Source of the DNA: Enterocloster lavalensis
GTDB lineage: Bacteria > Bacillota > Clostridia > Lachnospirales > Lachnospiraceae
Length of the DNA: 64,000 nt
Direction: 5' to 3'
Assembly: GCF_902364025.1 (NCBI RefSeq)
Contig: NZ_CABJCG010000019.1
Span: forward strand, 61,089 to 125,088
Shown here: positions 52,451-60,428 of the stretch, in pieces
Layout: every line of letters starts with the position of its first letter
Position numbering within the stretch: the first letter of the stretch is position 1
Made by a program: the position numbers and the translations under genes
Notes under the pieces: model-generated
The model's input: only the letters and a program-made list of their open reading frames with translations
What the model was told of the DNA's origin: nothing
Databases searched by the model: none

Positions 52451-54591
52451 AACGCTGGTGGCTTGAAATTACATTGAAAAGCGATCTGTGCGCGGCGACA
52501 GGGGACAGCGAGCAGGCAGTCACAAATATGAAAACGGCGCTGGAACACGGCCTGCCCATCATCCCCGCCAAGCGGCTGAAGGGCTGTCTGTTAAATGAAG
52601 GAAAGGAAATCGTTTCAAACGGCTTTGCAGCGCCAACCGAACTGGCCGATCTGTTCGGCCGCCCCGGTGCCTCCCATCCCGCCCGTCTCCATATCGGAGA
52701 TGCGCACATTTACCGCATTCCCGGTTTCCTGTTGGGAAAGGAGCGTGCGGACGGCGACGTGGTGCTCGAGAACTACGAGAAGGAGCTGAGGGAGCTGATC
52801 CGCCATCCAGAACTCGGTGAAGATTTGGCGGAGCGGCTCCTCACCAGGCTGCGGACCCGCACCGCCATTGACAAGGAACTGAAAACTGCGCAGAAAACTA
52901 CCCTGCGGACCATGCAGGTCGTCCCGCGGGGGATCGTATTCCGCAGCCTGTTAGAGCTTTCGGACGCTCAGGATCAGGCGGAGCCGCAGCTGCTGAAATG
53001 GTGCGTAAAGGCGCTGCGCCATGTGGGCCTGGGCATCACGAGAGGCTATGGGGAGGTGTCCTGCACCCTCACAGAGTATGTACCGCATGAGCAGGACGCT
53101 GCGAAGAGCAGTGGGATTCCCAAGGATTTTCCGGGCGAAAATGCTATGGAATACGAGATCGAGCTGCAGAATCCGGTGCTGTTTTCCGGCAGCAGAGGGC
53201 TGTATGAGGATTGCTGCGACTATATTCCTGGCTCCGCGATTATGGGCGCGCTGGCCGCCATGTACATAGCCGACCATGGGCTTGGCGCAGACGCCCACCA
53301 GGACGAGGCATTTTCCAAAATCTTCCTCCGGGATGGAGTGTGCTTCGGAAACGGTTTCCTGAAAGCCGCCGCGGGCGGACAGGACAGAACCTTTTACCCG
53401 GCTCCGGCCTTCCTGGCGTTGGAAAAGCGGGGGGAGGGCAGACTGATCAACCGCCTGGATACGGATGGCGAGAATGAGCGGAGAAAAGAAATCACCGGCC
53501 AGGTGGCCTTTGACTGGAGAGACGACACGGTTTATCTGGCCGATGTGGACAAGGAGGTCAGGCTGCACCACGAGCGTCCAAAGGACAGGGGAATCGGTCA
53601 CGCAGTCAACGACCGTCTCCAGGCCGGAGCGGTGGACATGGGACAATTCTTCTCCTACATGTGCATTTCCGGAGGACAGCGTTTTTCCGGAGTAATCCGG
53701 GGAAACGCCGGGGATTTGCGTGAGCTTGCCGCCTGCCTGGAGAAACGGGACTGGAATCTGAGGCTGGGACGCTCCCGCACTGCGGAGTATGGGAACGCCA
53801 GGATATGCCTGTTCCCGGCAAGGGGCGGGCAGCAGGAAGCCATTTCCGACCGGTGGGTGCTGTGGCTCTTGTCTCCCATGGTTTTCGCCGGTGAGGGCTG
53901 TCCGGGAGAAGCGCCGGAGCAGGAGCATTTGGAAAGGCAGATTAGAAAACGCCTGGGCTGTTCGGTGGAAATCAGGGATACAATTTTAAAATACACCAGA
54001 ATCGGCGGATATAACGGCAAATGGAACCTTCCCCTGCCCCAGTATACAGCTCTGGCGCCAGGGTCTGTTATCTGCATTAAGACGGGGGAGAAGCTCTGTG
54101 CCTCCCAGCTGGAAGCTGAATTTTGGGGAGATATGGCGGGCAGAGGCTGCGGCCAGGTAAAGGCGCTGCCATGGGAAGAAATCCCAGAGTCCATGAAGAA
54201 TTACCATAAGATCGCAGTGGACAGCCGGGAAGCCGTGGAGAAGGACGAGCCGGCGGCCCAGGGCATATTGGTTTCAGAGCTGGAGGCATACCGGGAGCAG
54301 GAGAACCAGAGGGAAGCCCAGCGCCGGGAGGCAATGAGCATCCAGGCATCGCTGCCCAGCGCGGTGACAATCGAGCAGCTGATCGCGCTGATGGAAGAGC
54401 ACGAAGAATATTCCTACACCGAGCTCAAACGGGAGATCGATATGATTCGGGATGAGCAGAAAAAGTTAAAGACGCAGGAATTTTTGAAGCCCTGTGAGGG
54501 AAAGATGCACGAGTTTATTTACTTCTATTTGCTGAACAGCAAATGGAGTGCGAGAGGGGAGGCGGTAGGGAATGGAAAACAAAGAAAATAG
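52447..54591 (+). CDS. csx10: Csx10-like double-RAMP protein with C-terminal helical extension
   Basis: 714 residues. The N-terminal RAMP has LPIIPAKRLKGCLL and the G-rich GLGITRGYGEV, plus RTRTAIDKELKTAQKTTLRT, a Csx10 trait. The second RAMP (about 235-460) has DYIPGSAIMGALAAMY and LRLGRSRTAEYGNARI. Residues about 595-714 are charged, helical and unlike a RAMP; they may be a fused Cas11 (Csm2-like) small subunit, since no separate one is seen in the operon. Csx10 marks subtype III-D. It shares 20 bases with the next gene. Confidence 0.75.
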   Translation: MKRWWLEITLKSDLCAATGDSEQAVTNMKTALEHGLPIIPAKRLKGCLLNEGKEIVSNGFAAPTELADLFGRPGASHPARLHIGDAHIYRIPGFLLGKERADGDVVLENYEKELRELIRHPELGEDLAERLLTRLRTRTAIDKELKTAQKTTLRTMQVVPRGIVFRSLLELSDAQDQAEPQLLKWCVKALRHVGLGITRGYGEVSCTLTEYVPHEQDAAKSSGIPKDFPGENAMEYEIELQNPVLFSGSRGLYEDCCDYIPGSAIMGALAAMYIADHGLGADAHQDEAFSKIFLRDGVCFGNGFLKAAAGGQDRTFYPAPAFLALEKRGEGRLINRLDTDGENERRKEITGQVAFDWRDDTVYLADVDKEVRLHHERPKDRGIGHAVNDRLQAGAVDMGQFFSYMCISGGQRFSGVIRGNAGDLRELAACLEKRDWNLRLGRSRTAEYGNARICLFPARGGQQEAISDRWVLWLLSPMVFAGEGCPGEAPEQEHLERQIRKRLGCSVEIRDTILKYTRIGGYNGKWNLPLPQYTALAPGSVICIKTGEKLCASQLEAEFWGDMAGRGCGQVKALPWEEIPESMKNYHKIAVDSREAVEKDEPAAQGILVSELEAYREQENQREAQRREAMSIQASLPSAVTIEQLIALMEEHEEYSYTELKREIDMIRDEQKKLKTQEFLKPCEGKMHEFIYFYLLNSKWSARGEAVGNGKQRK

Positions 54592-56053
54592 AATCCGCGC
54601 GCGGATTGTGGTTGAGATCGACGGATACCTGGACGCGCCTCTGCTGGTCGGTTCCGGCGAAGATGAGAAGGCGGATATAGACCAGCTGCTGACTGCGGAC
54701 GGGATTCCCTTTATACCGGGAAGCTCCATGGCCGGAGTGCTCAGGTCCTACCTGGAACAGGCGGCAGGACTGCGCGAGGCGGAGGCGCTGTTCGGGACTC
54801 TGGGCTGGACCCAGCGCACCAACGGGAAATGTGGGGAGGACGGCATAGTCCTTGAGTTACAGAGCCGGATTTTGGTATATGACACGCTTTTGAAGAACGG
54901 CTACACGGTGCGGCGGGATGGCGTCCGCCTGAACGAGGGGAAAACATCCGATGAGAATATGAAGTTTGACATGCAGGCCGTGGAGACAGGGGCTGACTGC
55001 CGCCTCCGGTTAGAAATCATTATAAGGGATAGTCAGGCGATGGATCATCTGGAAGCGGCCATTGACCGGGATCTTGCCAGAGTGAAATACTGCGTCAGCG
55101 GCCTGAAACGTGGAAGTCTCCGCTTGGGGGCCAAGAAAAACAGGGGCTTTGGAAAGCTGGAGGTGCGCCGGGCGCGCTACCGGACGTTCCGGATGGACGA
55201 CCGCGATGATTTCCAGGCATGGCTGGATTGGAACTGGGATCAGAAGGGGGCCTTTGAAGGCAGTAAAAAGTGGAGCGAGGAAGCGCTTCTGGCAGAAAGT
55301 CCTGCGGGAGAGCGCTGTATGCAGATTCCCCTTGCCCTCAGCGCCACACTTCTGATTCGCAGCTATGCAAGTCCGGGGTGGGGCAAGGAATCTGCCTCAG
55401 AGCAGGACCGGGACTTGACCGCCGATTGCGGACAGCTTGCGCTCAAAGACGGCACTGCTGTGATTCCGGGAAGCACCTGGGCCGGAGCGGTCCGCAGCTA
55501 TGTTGCGGATTTGGCAAGGCAGACAGGCGGCTTCATAAGCTGGGAAGAGGCGCAAAAGGCGCTGGAGCCATTTTGGGGAACCTGGAGCTCCGGCAGAAAG
55601 CGGAGCGCTCTGCGCGCCTCCCGCATAGTGTTTGAGGAGACCAGGATTTCGGGAGGCCACAGTCTGATGATGCGCAGAACCGCAGTGGACCGTTTCACTG
55701 GGGGAGCCGCCAAGGGAGCTCTTTTTGGTGAAACGCTGTGGGCGGGCGGAAATGTGCTTCTGACGGTCCGCTGGCAGGAACAGGGATTGGATGAACAGGA
55801 AAAAAATGCGCTGCCCGGCATGCTTTTGTGGGCGGTTCAAGGGCTTAACAGCGGTCTTTTGACTGTAGGCGGAGAAAGCGGAGTCGGAAGAGGGATATTT
55901 GAACCGGCGGGAGACGTGCTTCTGGACGGACAGGAGATTGAGGAAGAGAAAGAAAAACAGTATTTGCAGGCGGCAGCGCTCTGGTGCAGGCGGCAGAAGG
56001 AGGTACAGGATGGGAAAAATTCAGAAAATCACATCCACGTGCAAGCGTTATGA
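54572..56053 (+). CDS. Fused double Cas7 (Csm3-like) RAMP protein
   Basis: 493 residues with two Cas7-like units. The first (about 10-205) has VGSGEDEKADIDQLL, where an aspartate falls where Csm3 has its RNA-cutting residue, IPFIPGSSMAGVLRSYL and GAKKNRGFGKLEV. The second (about 245-465) has AVIPGSTWAGAVRSYV and GGESGVGRGIFEP. Csm3-like subunits form the backbone and cut target RNA every six bases. The fusion fits III-D variants, in which several backbone subunits are joined. The start overlaps csx10 and the end overlaps csx19. Confidence 0.8.
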   Translation: MENKENRIRARIVVEIDGYLDAPLLVGSGEDEKADIDQLLTADGIPFIPGSSMAGVLRSYLEQAAGLREAEALFGTLGWTQRTNGKCGEDGIVLELQSRILVYDTLLKNGYTVRRDGVRLNEGKTSDENMKFDMQAVETGADCRLRLEIIIRDSQAMDHLEAAIDRDLARVKYCVSGLKRGSLRLGAKKNRGFGKLEVRRARYRTFRMDDRDDFQAWLDWNWDQKGAFEGSKKWSEEALLAESPAGERCMQIPLALSATLLIRSYASPGWGKESASEQDRDLTADCGQLALKDGTAVIPGSTWAGAVRSYVADLARQTGGFISWEEAQKALEPFWGTWSSGRKRSALRASRIVFEETRISGGHSLMMRRTAVDRFTGGAAKGALFGETLWAGGNVLLTVRWQEQGLDEQEKNALPGMLLWAVQGLNSGLLTVGGESGVGRGIFEPAGDVLLDGQEIEEEKEKQYLQAAALWCRRQKEVQDGKNSENHIHVQAL

Positions 56054-56588
56054 GACGGAATTGCCGCAGAAGCAGGCCGGGGAAATCGTGAAACAGGAAT
56101 TTCCGGGTGAAGCGAAGCTCTACTTGGAAATGGACGATCAGGTCCTTCTGGGCTTGTATGACAGGGGAGTTTGGCGGGTCCGCCCGGATGGTCAGGGGAT
56201 TTGGGATTCATTTCTATGGGAACATGTGCAGAAATTGGTCATTTTCAATGAAGAACAGGAGCTCAGGTTGGTTCGCCGCGGCCAATATTTTCTCGGAAGG
56301 CTGCGCCGTGACGAGGCTTGCGGCAGCCAGACGTATGTGATGGACGAGGAACAGAAAATGTGGGGAGAAGGGCAGAGGGCAGACGAAGCCTGGAGTGTGT
56401 TGCGGTCAAGCCGGGGAGCTTCGGTCTGGGTACCGGAAGTATTGGGGATAGACGGCGGGGCGATAGGCCTCAGGGTCCGGAAATACTTCGAATTTCCTAA
56501 TGCAACGGAAAAACGCGGTCTGGTCGCCCAGATCGACGAACGGCTGTTGGGATTTTGCCCGTGGCCGAATCATAGGGGGTGTGTATAG
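56010..56588 (+). CDS. csx19: Csx19-like type III-D protein
   Basis: 192 residues from ATG 56010 behind AAGGAGGTACAGG; an upstream open frame lacks a ribosome binding site and overlaps cas7. The middle (LYLEMDDQVLLGLYDRGVWR, then WEHVQKLVIFNEEQELRLVRRG) is the Csx19 pattern, a small protein of III-D systems of uncertain function. It shares 44 bases with the double Cas7 gene and one base with the RAMP gene that follows. Confidence 0.72.
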   Translation: MGKIQKITSTCKRYETELPQKQAGEIVKQEFPGEAKLYLEMDDQVLLGLYDRGVWRVRPDGQGIWDSFLWEHVQKLVIFNEEQELRLVRRGQYFLGRLRRDEACGSQTYVMDEEQKMWGEGQRADEAWSVLRSSRGASVWVPEVLGIDGGAIGLRVRKYFEFPNATEKRGLVAQIDERLLGFCPWPNHRGCV

Positions 56589-58474
56589 TGGAGTATTTTA
56601 CAAATCCATACAATTTTGTGCCGTTTACGGGAACCTGCAAAAGGGGCGCGCTGACACTAGGGCCAAAGGAGTGCCTGACCGGCTATTTTGACTGCGAATT
56701 GGAACTTCTGACCCCGCTGTTCATTCCTAACACCTCCAATAAGTCCGCCTTGTGCAATGAGGAGGAGCGGATCAAAAAATATACCGGATACGAATTCTGT
56801 TCTTACGAAGATCTCTCCGGGGACACCCGGCTGGGAAAGGCGGGCCCAAAGGACCCGGTGATTCCTGGAAGCGAAATCAGGGGAGCGGTTCGGAGCGTGT
56901 ATGAGGCGGCGTTTGGAGGATGCATGTCTACGATGCGTGTGGATGGGGCTTTAGGGCGGAGAAACCCAAGCCCCAAGCGACCGGGCATAATGGAGAGAGA
57001 GGGGAAAAATGGCTGGTATCTCTATCCGTGTGAGCGCGCAATGTTGAATGCGGGCCCGACCAGGGAAGGCCAAAAGATGCCGGTCGAGGTATACGCATCT
57101 CTGAAAGAGGGGCAGTTGCTTTGGATTAAGCTGTCGGAAAATAGGTATAAGAACAGAAATTACATGGATAAGGTTGTAGAGCGTTACAAGATACCGGACG
57201 GGGGAAGGATACCGGATGGATATTGCCAGGCCTGGCTTCATAAGGGGGAGCCGTTTGGCAAGAAAAAGCACCATGAGTCCGTGTTCTACTGTAAAAACGA
57301 GGAGAGGAAAATGCTGGTACCGGAGGAAGAATACAGGGCCTACCAGCAGGTGATGGATAAATATAAGGATGGAAAGGCGTATTCCGCCTCTCCCATAGAT
57401 GAAAACCGTGTTTTAGTCTATTATGTGAATCAAAATGGCGTACCGCGAAACCTCTCCCCAGCCTGTATTGGAAACGAGATTTTTCAGAAAACGTTCAGGA
57501 AAATATTAGAGTCTAACGGAGGTTTTCAGCCGTGTGTGGATATGTCCGAATTGTGTCCGGCGTGTAAGATATTCGGGATGGTTTCAGACGGAAATGGAAC
57601 GAAAGGGGCGGTCTGCTCGCGCGTTCGCTTTGCGGACGCATGTTTAGGCGGAACATTGGGAAGCGAGAATGTGGAAGACTACTACGGCCCTTGCGTCGTT
57701 TTGCCGGAAGCAGGTGAACCGCGTCCGAGCGCGGTGGAGTTCTATACGGAGTCACCCTACAAGGATAAGGACAAAGGCGGTTGGAAAACGGAAGGGTATT
57801 GGACATATGATTATATGTTCGTTAAACAGAAGGGTAAAGAGGTTCGTGAGTTATTGGAGGAATCTCTGCCGGAACTGAGAGGACGCAAGTTTTATTGGCA
57901 TCATGATGGCTGGGAAAAATTGGAAAAAAATAATCCGTTAGATGGTGAAATGAAGCAGCGGATCCGGCCGCTCCTTCCGGATCATATGGCAAAGAGGGAA
58001 CGGAAATTTATCTTCCGGGTCTATTTTGATAAGCTGAATTGGGATGAACTGGGACGTCTGAGGTGGTCGCTGGACTTTATGGATCCGATTTGCGCACACA
58101 AAATTGGAAGAGGCAAGCCCTATGGGCTGGGAAGTGTGAGAATACACATCAACAATCTCAAAATCCGGGAGCTTGACGCGAATACAGGGCGTGTGGAACT
58201 GACGGAATTGTGTTATGAGAATTTGGGCCATAATATAGCGGAGGACAGTGAGGCGGTAAAAACGCTGAAGATAATGGCGGCAGCCGAGCCTCTCCGCCAC
58301 GACGTCAGTTATCCGCGAATAGATGGAAACAAGACCGAGTCGTTTCGTTGGTTTGTCAATAACCGTACAAGGAAAGAGACAACAACGCTGCAGCCAACAT
58401 TTTCCAAGATTCTTCCCAAAGCCGAGGAGGAACTGGATACGCAAAACATATGTGGGAAACGCCTGCACACGTAA
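56588..58474 (+). CDS. RAMP superfamily protein, TIGR03986-like
   Basis: 628 residues from a GTG eight bases behind GGGGG, overlapping the csx19 stop. N-terminal PLFIPNTSNKSALC and VIPGSEIRGAVRSVYE mark a Cas7-like unit. A zinc-type cluster CVDMSELCPACKIFGMV lies near residue 320. The C-terminal RAMP core has MDPICAHKIGRGKPYGLGSV with the G-rich loop. Long RAMPs of this type accompany Csx10 and Csx19. It is the last cas gene; the CRISPR leader follows within 190 bases. Confidence 0.8.
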   Translation: MEYFTNPYNFVPFTGTCKRGALTLGPKECLTGYFDCELELLTPLFIPNTSNKSALCNEEERIKKYTGYEFCSYEDLSGDTRLGKAGPKDPVIPGSEIRGAVRSVYEAAFGGCMSTMRVDGALGRRNPSPKRPGIMEREGKNGWYLYPCERAMLNAGPTREGQKMPVEVYASLKEGQLLWIKLSENRYKNRNYMDKVVERYKIPDGGRIPDGYCQAWLHKGEPFGKKKHHESVFYCKNEERKMLVPEEEYRAYQQVMDKYKDGKAYSASPIDENRVLVYYVNQNGVPRNLSPACIGNEIFQKTFRKILESNGGFQPCVDMSELCPACKIFGMVSDGNGTKGAVCSRVRFADACLGGTLGSENVEDYYGPCVVLPEAGEPRPSAVEFYTESPYKDKDKGGWKTEGYWTYDYMFVKQKGKEVRELLEESLPELRGRKFYWHHDGWEKLEKNNPLDGEMKQRIRPLLPDHMAKRERKFIFRVYFDKLNWDELGRLRWSLDFMDPICAHKIGRGKPYGLGSVRIHINNLKIRELDANTGRVELTELCYENLGHNIAEDSEAVKTLKIMAAAEPLRHDVSYPRIDGNKTESFRWFVNNRTRKETTTLQPTFSKILPKAEEELDTQNICGKRLHT

Positions 58475-58663
58475 GCGTAATTTAAAAATCATAAGTCACA
58501 AAGTGCGAACCACAAGCCCACATAAAATCCCAGGAACATTCGCACCGGAAATGGGAGGGAAAAAGGAAGAAGTTGTAAGAAGAGGGTTGATTTGTGGGGG
58601 GAAACGTGTAGAATATGAAATAAGAGAGTGTAGATTTAAGGAGAAAAATTGGTGAGATTTGCC
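58475..58663 (+). promoter_or_regulatory. CRISPR leader with promoter motif
   Basis: AT-rich stretch between the last cas gene and the first repeat. It holds TTGATT at 58587, a 16-base spacer and TAGAAT at 58609, inside the 20-base motif 58598-58617 shared with the region before cas6. The leader is on this side because the degenerate repeat is at the far (right) end. Confidence 0.7.
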
Positions 58664-59102
58664 GTCACAGCCTGCGAGGGCTGTGTGGATTGAAATAATC
58701 CCCTGCTATATTTCACGCACGCCATCAGAAAGTCACAGCCTGCGAGGGCTGTGTGGATTGAAATATGCCATCGTGCGGGTGGATGCTGCGGATTACACGT
58801 CACAGCCTGCGAGGGCTGTGTGGATTGAAATCTTGCCATAGATGCCTCCTTATACTCTGATAACTCGTCACAGCCTGCGAGGGCTGTGTGGATTGAAATT
58901 CCCCTTCCTTAATATCATTAATACCCGAACAACCGTCACAGCCTGCGAGGGCTGTGTGGATTGAAATGCTGTCGATGATTTTGTAGGCTGGCGCGCCCTT
59001 GTGTCACAGCCTGCGAGGGCTGTGTGGATTGAAATGATCCGGTGTTTACGGAGACAGCCGGAAGCGCCGGTCACAGCCTGCGAAGGCTGTGCAGATTGAA
59101 AT
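58664..59102 (+). CRISPR. CRISPR array, seven 33-bp repeats, six spacers
   Basis: Repeats start at 58664, 58732, 58799, 58867, 58935, 59003 and 59070. Each begins GTCACAGCC and ends GATTGAAAT; CACAGCC and GGCTGTG form a 7-bp hairpin. Repeats 1-6 are identical. The seventh has three changes (G to A in the loop, TG to CA in the stem end), as expected of the trailer end. Spacers are 34-35 bases and all differ. The ATTGAAAT tail matches the usual Cas6 5' handle. A further half-repeat trace (CTCACAGCCTCCG) sits near 59136. Spacer targets cannot be told without a search. Confidence 0.97.
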
Positions 59103-59298
59103 CCACAGGCGGTCGGCTAATTTATTAGCCGATGACTCACAGCCTCCGCCTTTATTCCCCCTCCATCCACCTTCTACCCAAAACCCTCCCTTCACCCCCA
59201 AACACCCCCAACATTTCCTCAAAAATTCCTCTCCATCAGGATACTTTCTCCCAAAATCCGGTACAATAAACACTAGACCGGAAAAGGAGGAACAGAAA
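59103..59298 (+). other. G-free pyrimidine-rich tract between array and recombinase gene
   Basis: A perfect hairpin (TCGGCTAA with TTAGCCGA, 59113-59132) stands just after the array. It is followed by about 85 bases (about 59150-59235) with no G on this strand and very rich in C. C-rich, G-free RNA is the hallmark of Rho loading sites, so this may end the array transcript. A possible -10 box (TACAAT, near 59262) and AGGAGG before 59299 serve the recombinase. Confidence 0.6.
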
Positions 59299-60156
59299 AT
59301 GAAAGACTTAAACAACCATTGCACAATCGATCTCCAAACCCTATCCCAATACCAACAACACCTCTACGAACAGGAAAAATCCTACCCCACAATCCAATCC
59401 TACCTGCGCAGCCTCAAGGCATTTGCAGTCTTTTTAGACGGCCGTCCATACACCAAAGAAACTGCGATCCGCTGGAAGGAAACCTTAACTTGCCGCTACG
59501 CCCCCAACACCGTCAACGCCATGCTGGCCGCGGTCAACGGCTTTGCTGAATTTTCGGGTTGTCCGCAATTCAAAGTAAAGCCCCTGAAAATACAGCGCGA
59601 GCTGTTCATCCGCCCCGAGCGGGAGTTGACACGGTCCGAGTACGGCCGCCTGGTAAACGCAGCCGACCGCAGCGGGAACCGCCGTTTATCCCTGGTGCTT
59701 CAGACCATCTGCGCCACCGGAATCCGGGTATCCGAACTGCGCTTTATCACCGCGGAGGCGGTGGAAAAGGGATATGCGCAGGTGGACTGCAAAGGCAAAC
59801 GGCGCACCGTTTTCCTGCCGGAAAAGCTGCGCCGTCTGATTGGAATCTATATGAAGAAACAAAAAAAGACCGCCGGAGCGGTATTTATAACCCGCAGCGG
59901 ACGGCCACTTGACCGGAGCAATATCTGGCGGGACATGAAAGCGCTGTGTGAGCGCGCCGGAGTTGAACCGGGCAAGGTATTCCCACACAATCTGCGCCAC
60001 CTGTTCGCGCGCACTTACTATATGTTGGAAAAAGACTTATCCCGCCTGGCCGATATTCTGGGGCATACCAATGTCTCAACCACGCGGATCTACACTGCGG
60101 AGAGCGGAACAGTCCACGCCCGCCAGATGGAGCGCATGGGACTTGTGATCACATAA
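59299..60156 (+). CDS. Tyrosine recombinase (XerC/D-like), probable invertase of the adjacent switch
   Basis: 285 residues from the ATG behind AAAGGAGGAACAG; an open frame reaching back into the last CRISPR repeat is spurious. The N-terminal SAM-like core-binding domain (about 10-100) is followed by the catalytic domain with R143 (ATGIRVSELR), H230 and R233 (HNLRHLF), the GH of ILGHTNVSTT, and nucleophile Y265 (RIYTAE). All look intact. The stop codon lies inside a dif-like 28-bp site, and a second site lies about 190 bases on with its core reversed. This points to a dedicated invertase. No Cas1/Cas2 function should be inferred from its position. Confidence 0.9.
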   Translation: MKDLNNHCTIDLQTLSQYQQHLYEQEKSYPTIQSYLRSLKAFAVFLDGRPYTKETAIRWKETLTCRYAPNTVNAMLAAVNGFAEFSGCPQFKVKPLKIQRELFIRPERELTRSEYGRLVNAADRSGNRRLSLVLQTICATGIRVSELRFITAEAVEKGYAQVDCKGKRRTVFLPEKLRRLIGIYMKKQKKTAGAVFITRSGRPLDRSNIWRDMKALCERAGVEPGKVFPHNLRHLFARTYYMLEKDLSRLADILGHTNVSTTRIYTAESGTVHARQMERMGLVIT

Positions 60157-60173
60157 TTTCCCTTTTGTTGTAA
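60146..60173 (+). repeat. Left recombination site of the invertible element
   Basis: Layout 11-6-11 as in dif sites: left arm TGATCACATAA (7 of 11 match to the right site's arm), core TTTCCC (60157-60162), right arm TTTTGTTGTAA. It overlaps the recombinase stop codon. The 19-bp part AATTTCCCTTTTGTTGTAA (60155-60173) recurs inverted at 60364-60382. Confidence 0.85.
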
Positions 60174-60206
60174 TCCGGATACGCGTTCGTACAAAATTAC
60201 ATACCC

Positions 60207-60235
60207 AGTATACTACACCAAAAGTCATTTTACAA
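60207..60235 (-). promoter_or_regulatory. Promoter inside the invertible segment, reading leftward
   Basis: On the minus strand: TTGTAA (60235-60230), 17-base spacer, TATACT (60212-60207). It would start RNA near 60200, antisense to the recombinase gene in this orientation. The plus strand of the segment has no equal. Confidence 0.72.
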
Positions 60236-60275
60236 CCAAAACAGACGCAGGTGGGACGGGAGGGCGCAAAGACAA

Positions 60276-60306
60276 GACCGGTGGTTTTGCCAGCAGCAAA
60301 CCGGTC
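60276..60306 (+). terminator. Hairpin terminator inside the invertible segment
   Basis: GACCGGT (60276-60282) pairs with ACCGGTC (60300-60306), with an inner TTTGC/GCAAA extension, followed by a T-rich but interrupted tract (TCTGTTTGTGTT). It probably limits read-through into the cyclase gene. Confidence 0.6.
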
Positions 60307-60363
60307 TCTGTTTGTGTTATTAATGGATTGTCCGGACGGGAGGCGGTGGAAACGCCGCCTGAT

Positions 60364-60391
60364 TTACAACAAAAGGGAAATTTTGTTGTAA
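60364..60391 (+). repeat. Right recombination site of the invertible element
   Basis: A perfectly symmetric 28-bp site: arm TTACAACAAAA, core GGGAAA (60375-60380), arm TTTTGTTGTAA. The 11-6-11 geometry is that of Xer sites. The core is the reverse complement of the left site's core, which sets the inverted orientation. Once inverted, its RNA would form a 14-bp hairpin ahead of the cyclase gene. Confidence 0.88.
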
Positions 60392-60428
60392 TCCCTGTCC
60401 GCGGAGCAGGGAAAGGGTGGGATCATTT

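Larger units (their letters stand above)
60163..60374 (+). other. Probable invertible promoter segment (phase switch), about 212 bp
   Basis: The segment lies between two 28-bp sites whose 6-base cores are reverse complements (TTTCCC and GGGAAA), so recombination should invert it and recreate both sites. It carries a leftward promoter (60235-60207), a strong hairpin at 60276-60306 and a GAAA-tetraloop hairpin at 60341-60360. In this orientation the promoter points away from the cyclase gene and the hairpin shields it from upstream transcription. After inversion the promoter would lie at about 60302-60330 and point at the cyclase start, 99 bases downstream. Confidence 0.75.

Noticed and set aside
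58636..59074. Small frames on both strands within the CRISPR array
   Set aside because: Their translations repeat with the CRISPR period and are by-products of the repeats.
59089..59298. Upstream extension of the recombinase starting inside the last CRISPR repeat
   Set aside because: The extra 70 residues are low-complexity Pro/His sequence, and a strong ribosome binding site precedes the ATG at 59299.
59299..60156. Idea that the recombinase replaces Cas1 as a spacer integrase
   Set aside because: Its two sites lie downstream of it, not at the leader, and match a simple inversion switch; nothing links it to repeat insertion.
60241..60345. Possible c-di-GMP (GEMM) riboswitch ahead of the diguanylate cyclase, suggested by GGGCGCAAAGAC
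   Set aside because: Only one short block resembles the GEMM consensus; the paired stems and tetraloop receptor do not follow in order, and the segment lies within the invertible element where the hairpin reads better as a terminator.
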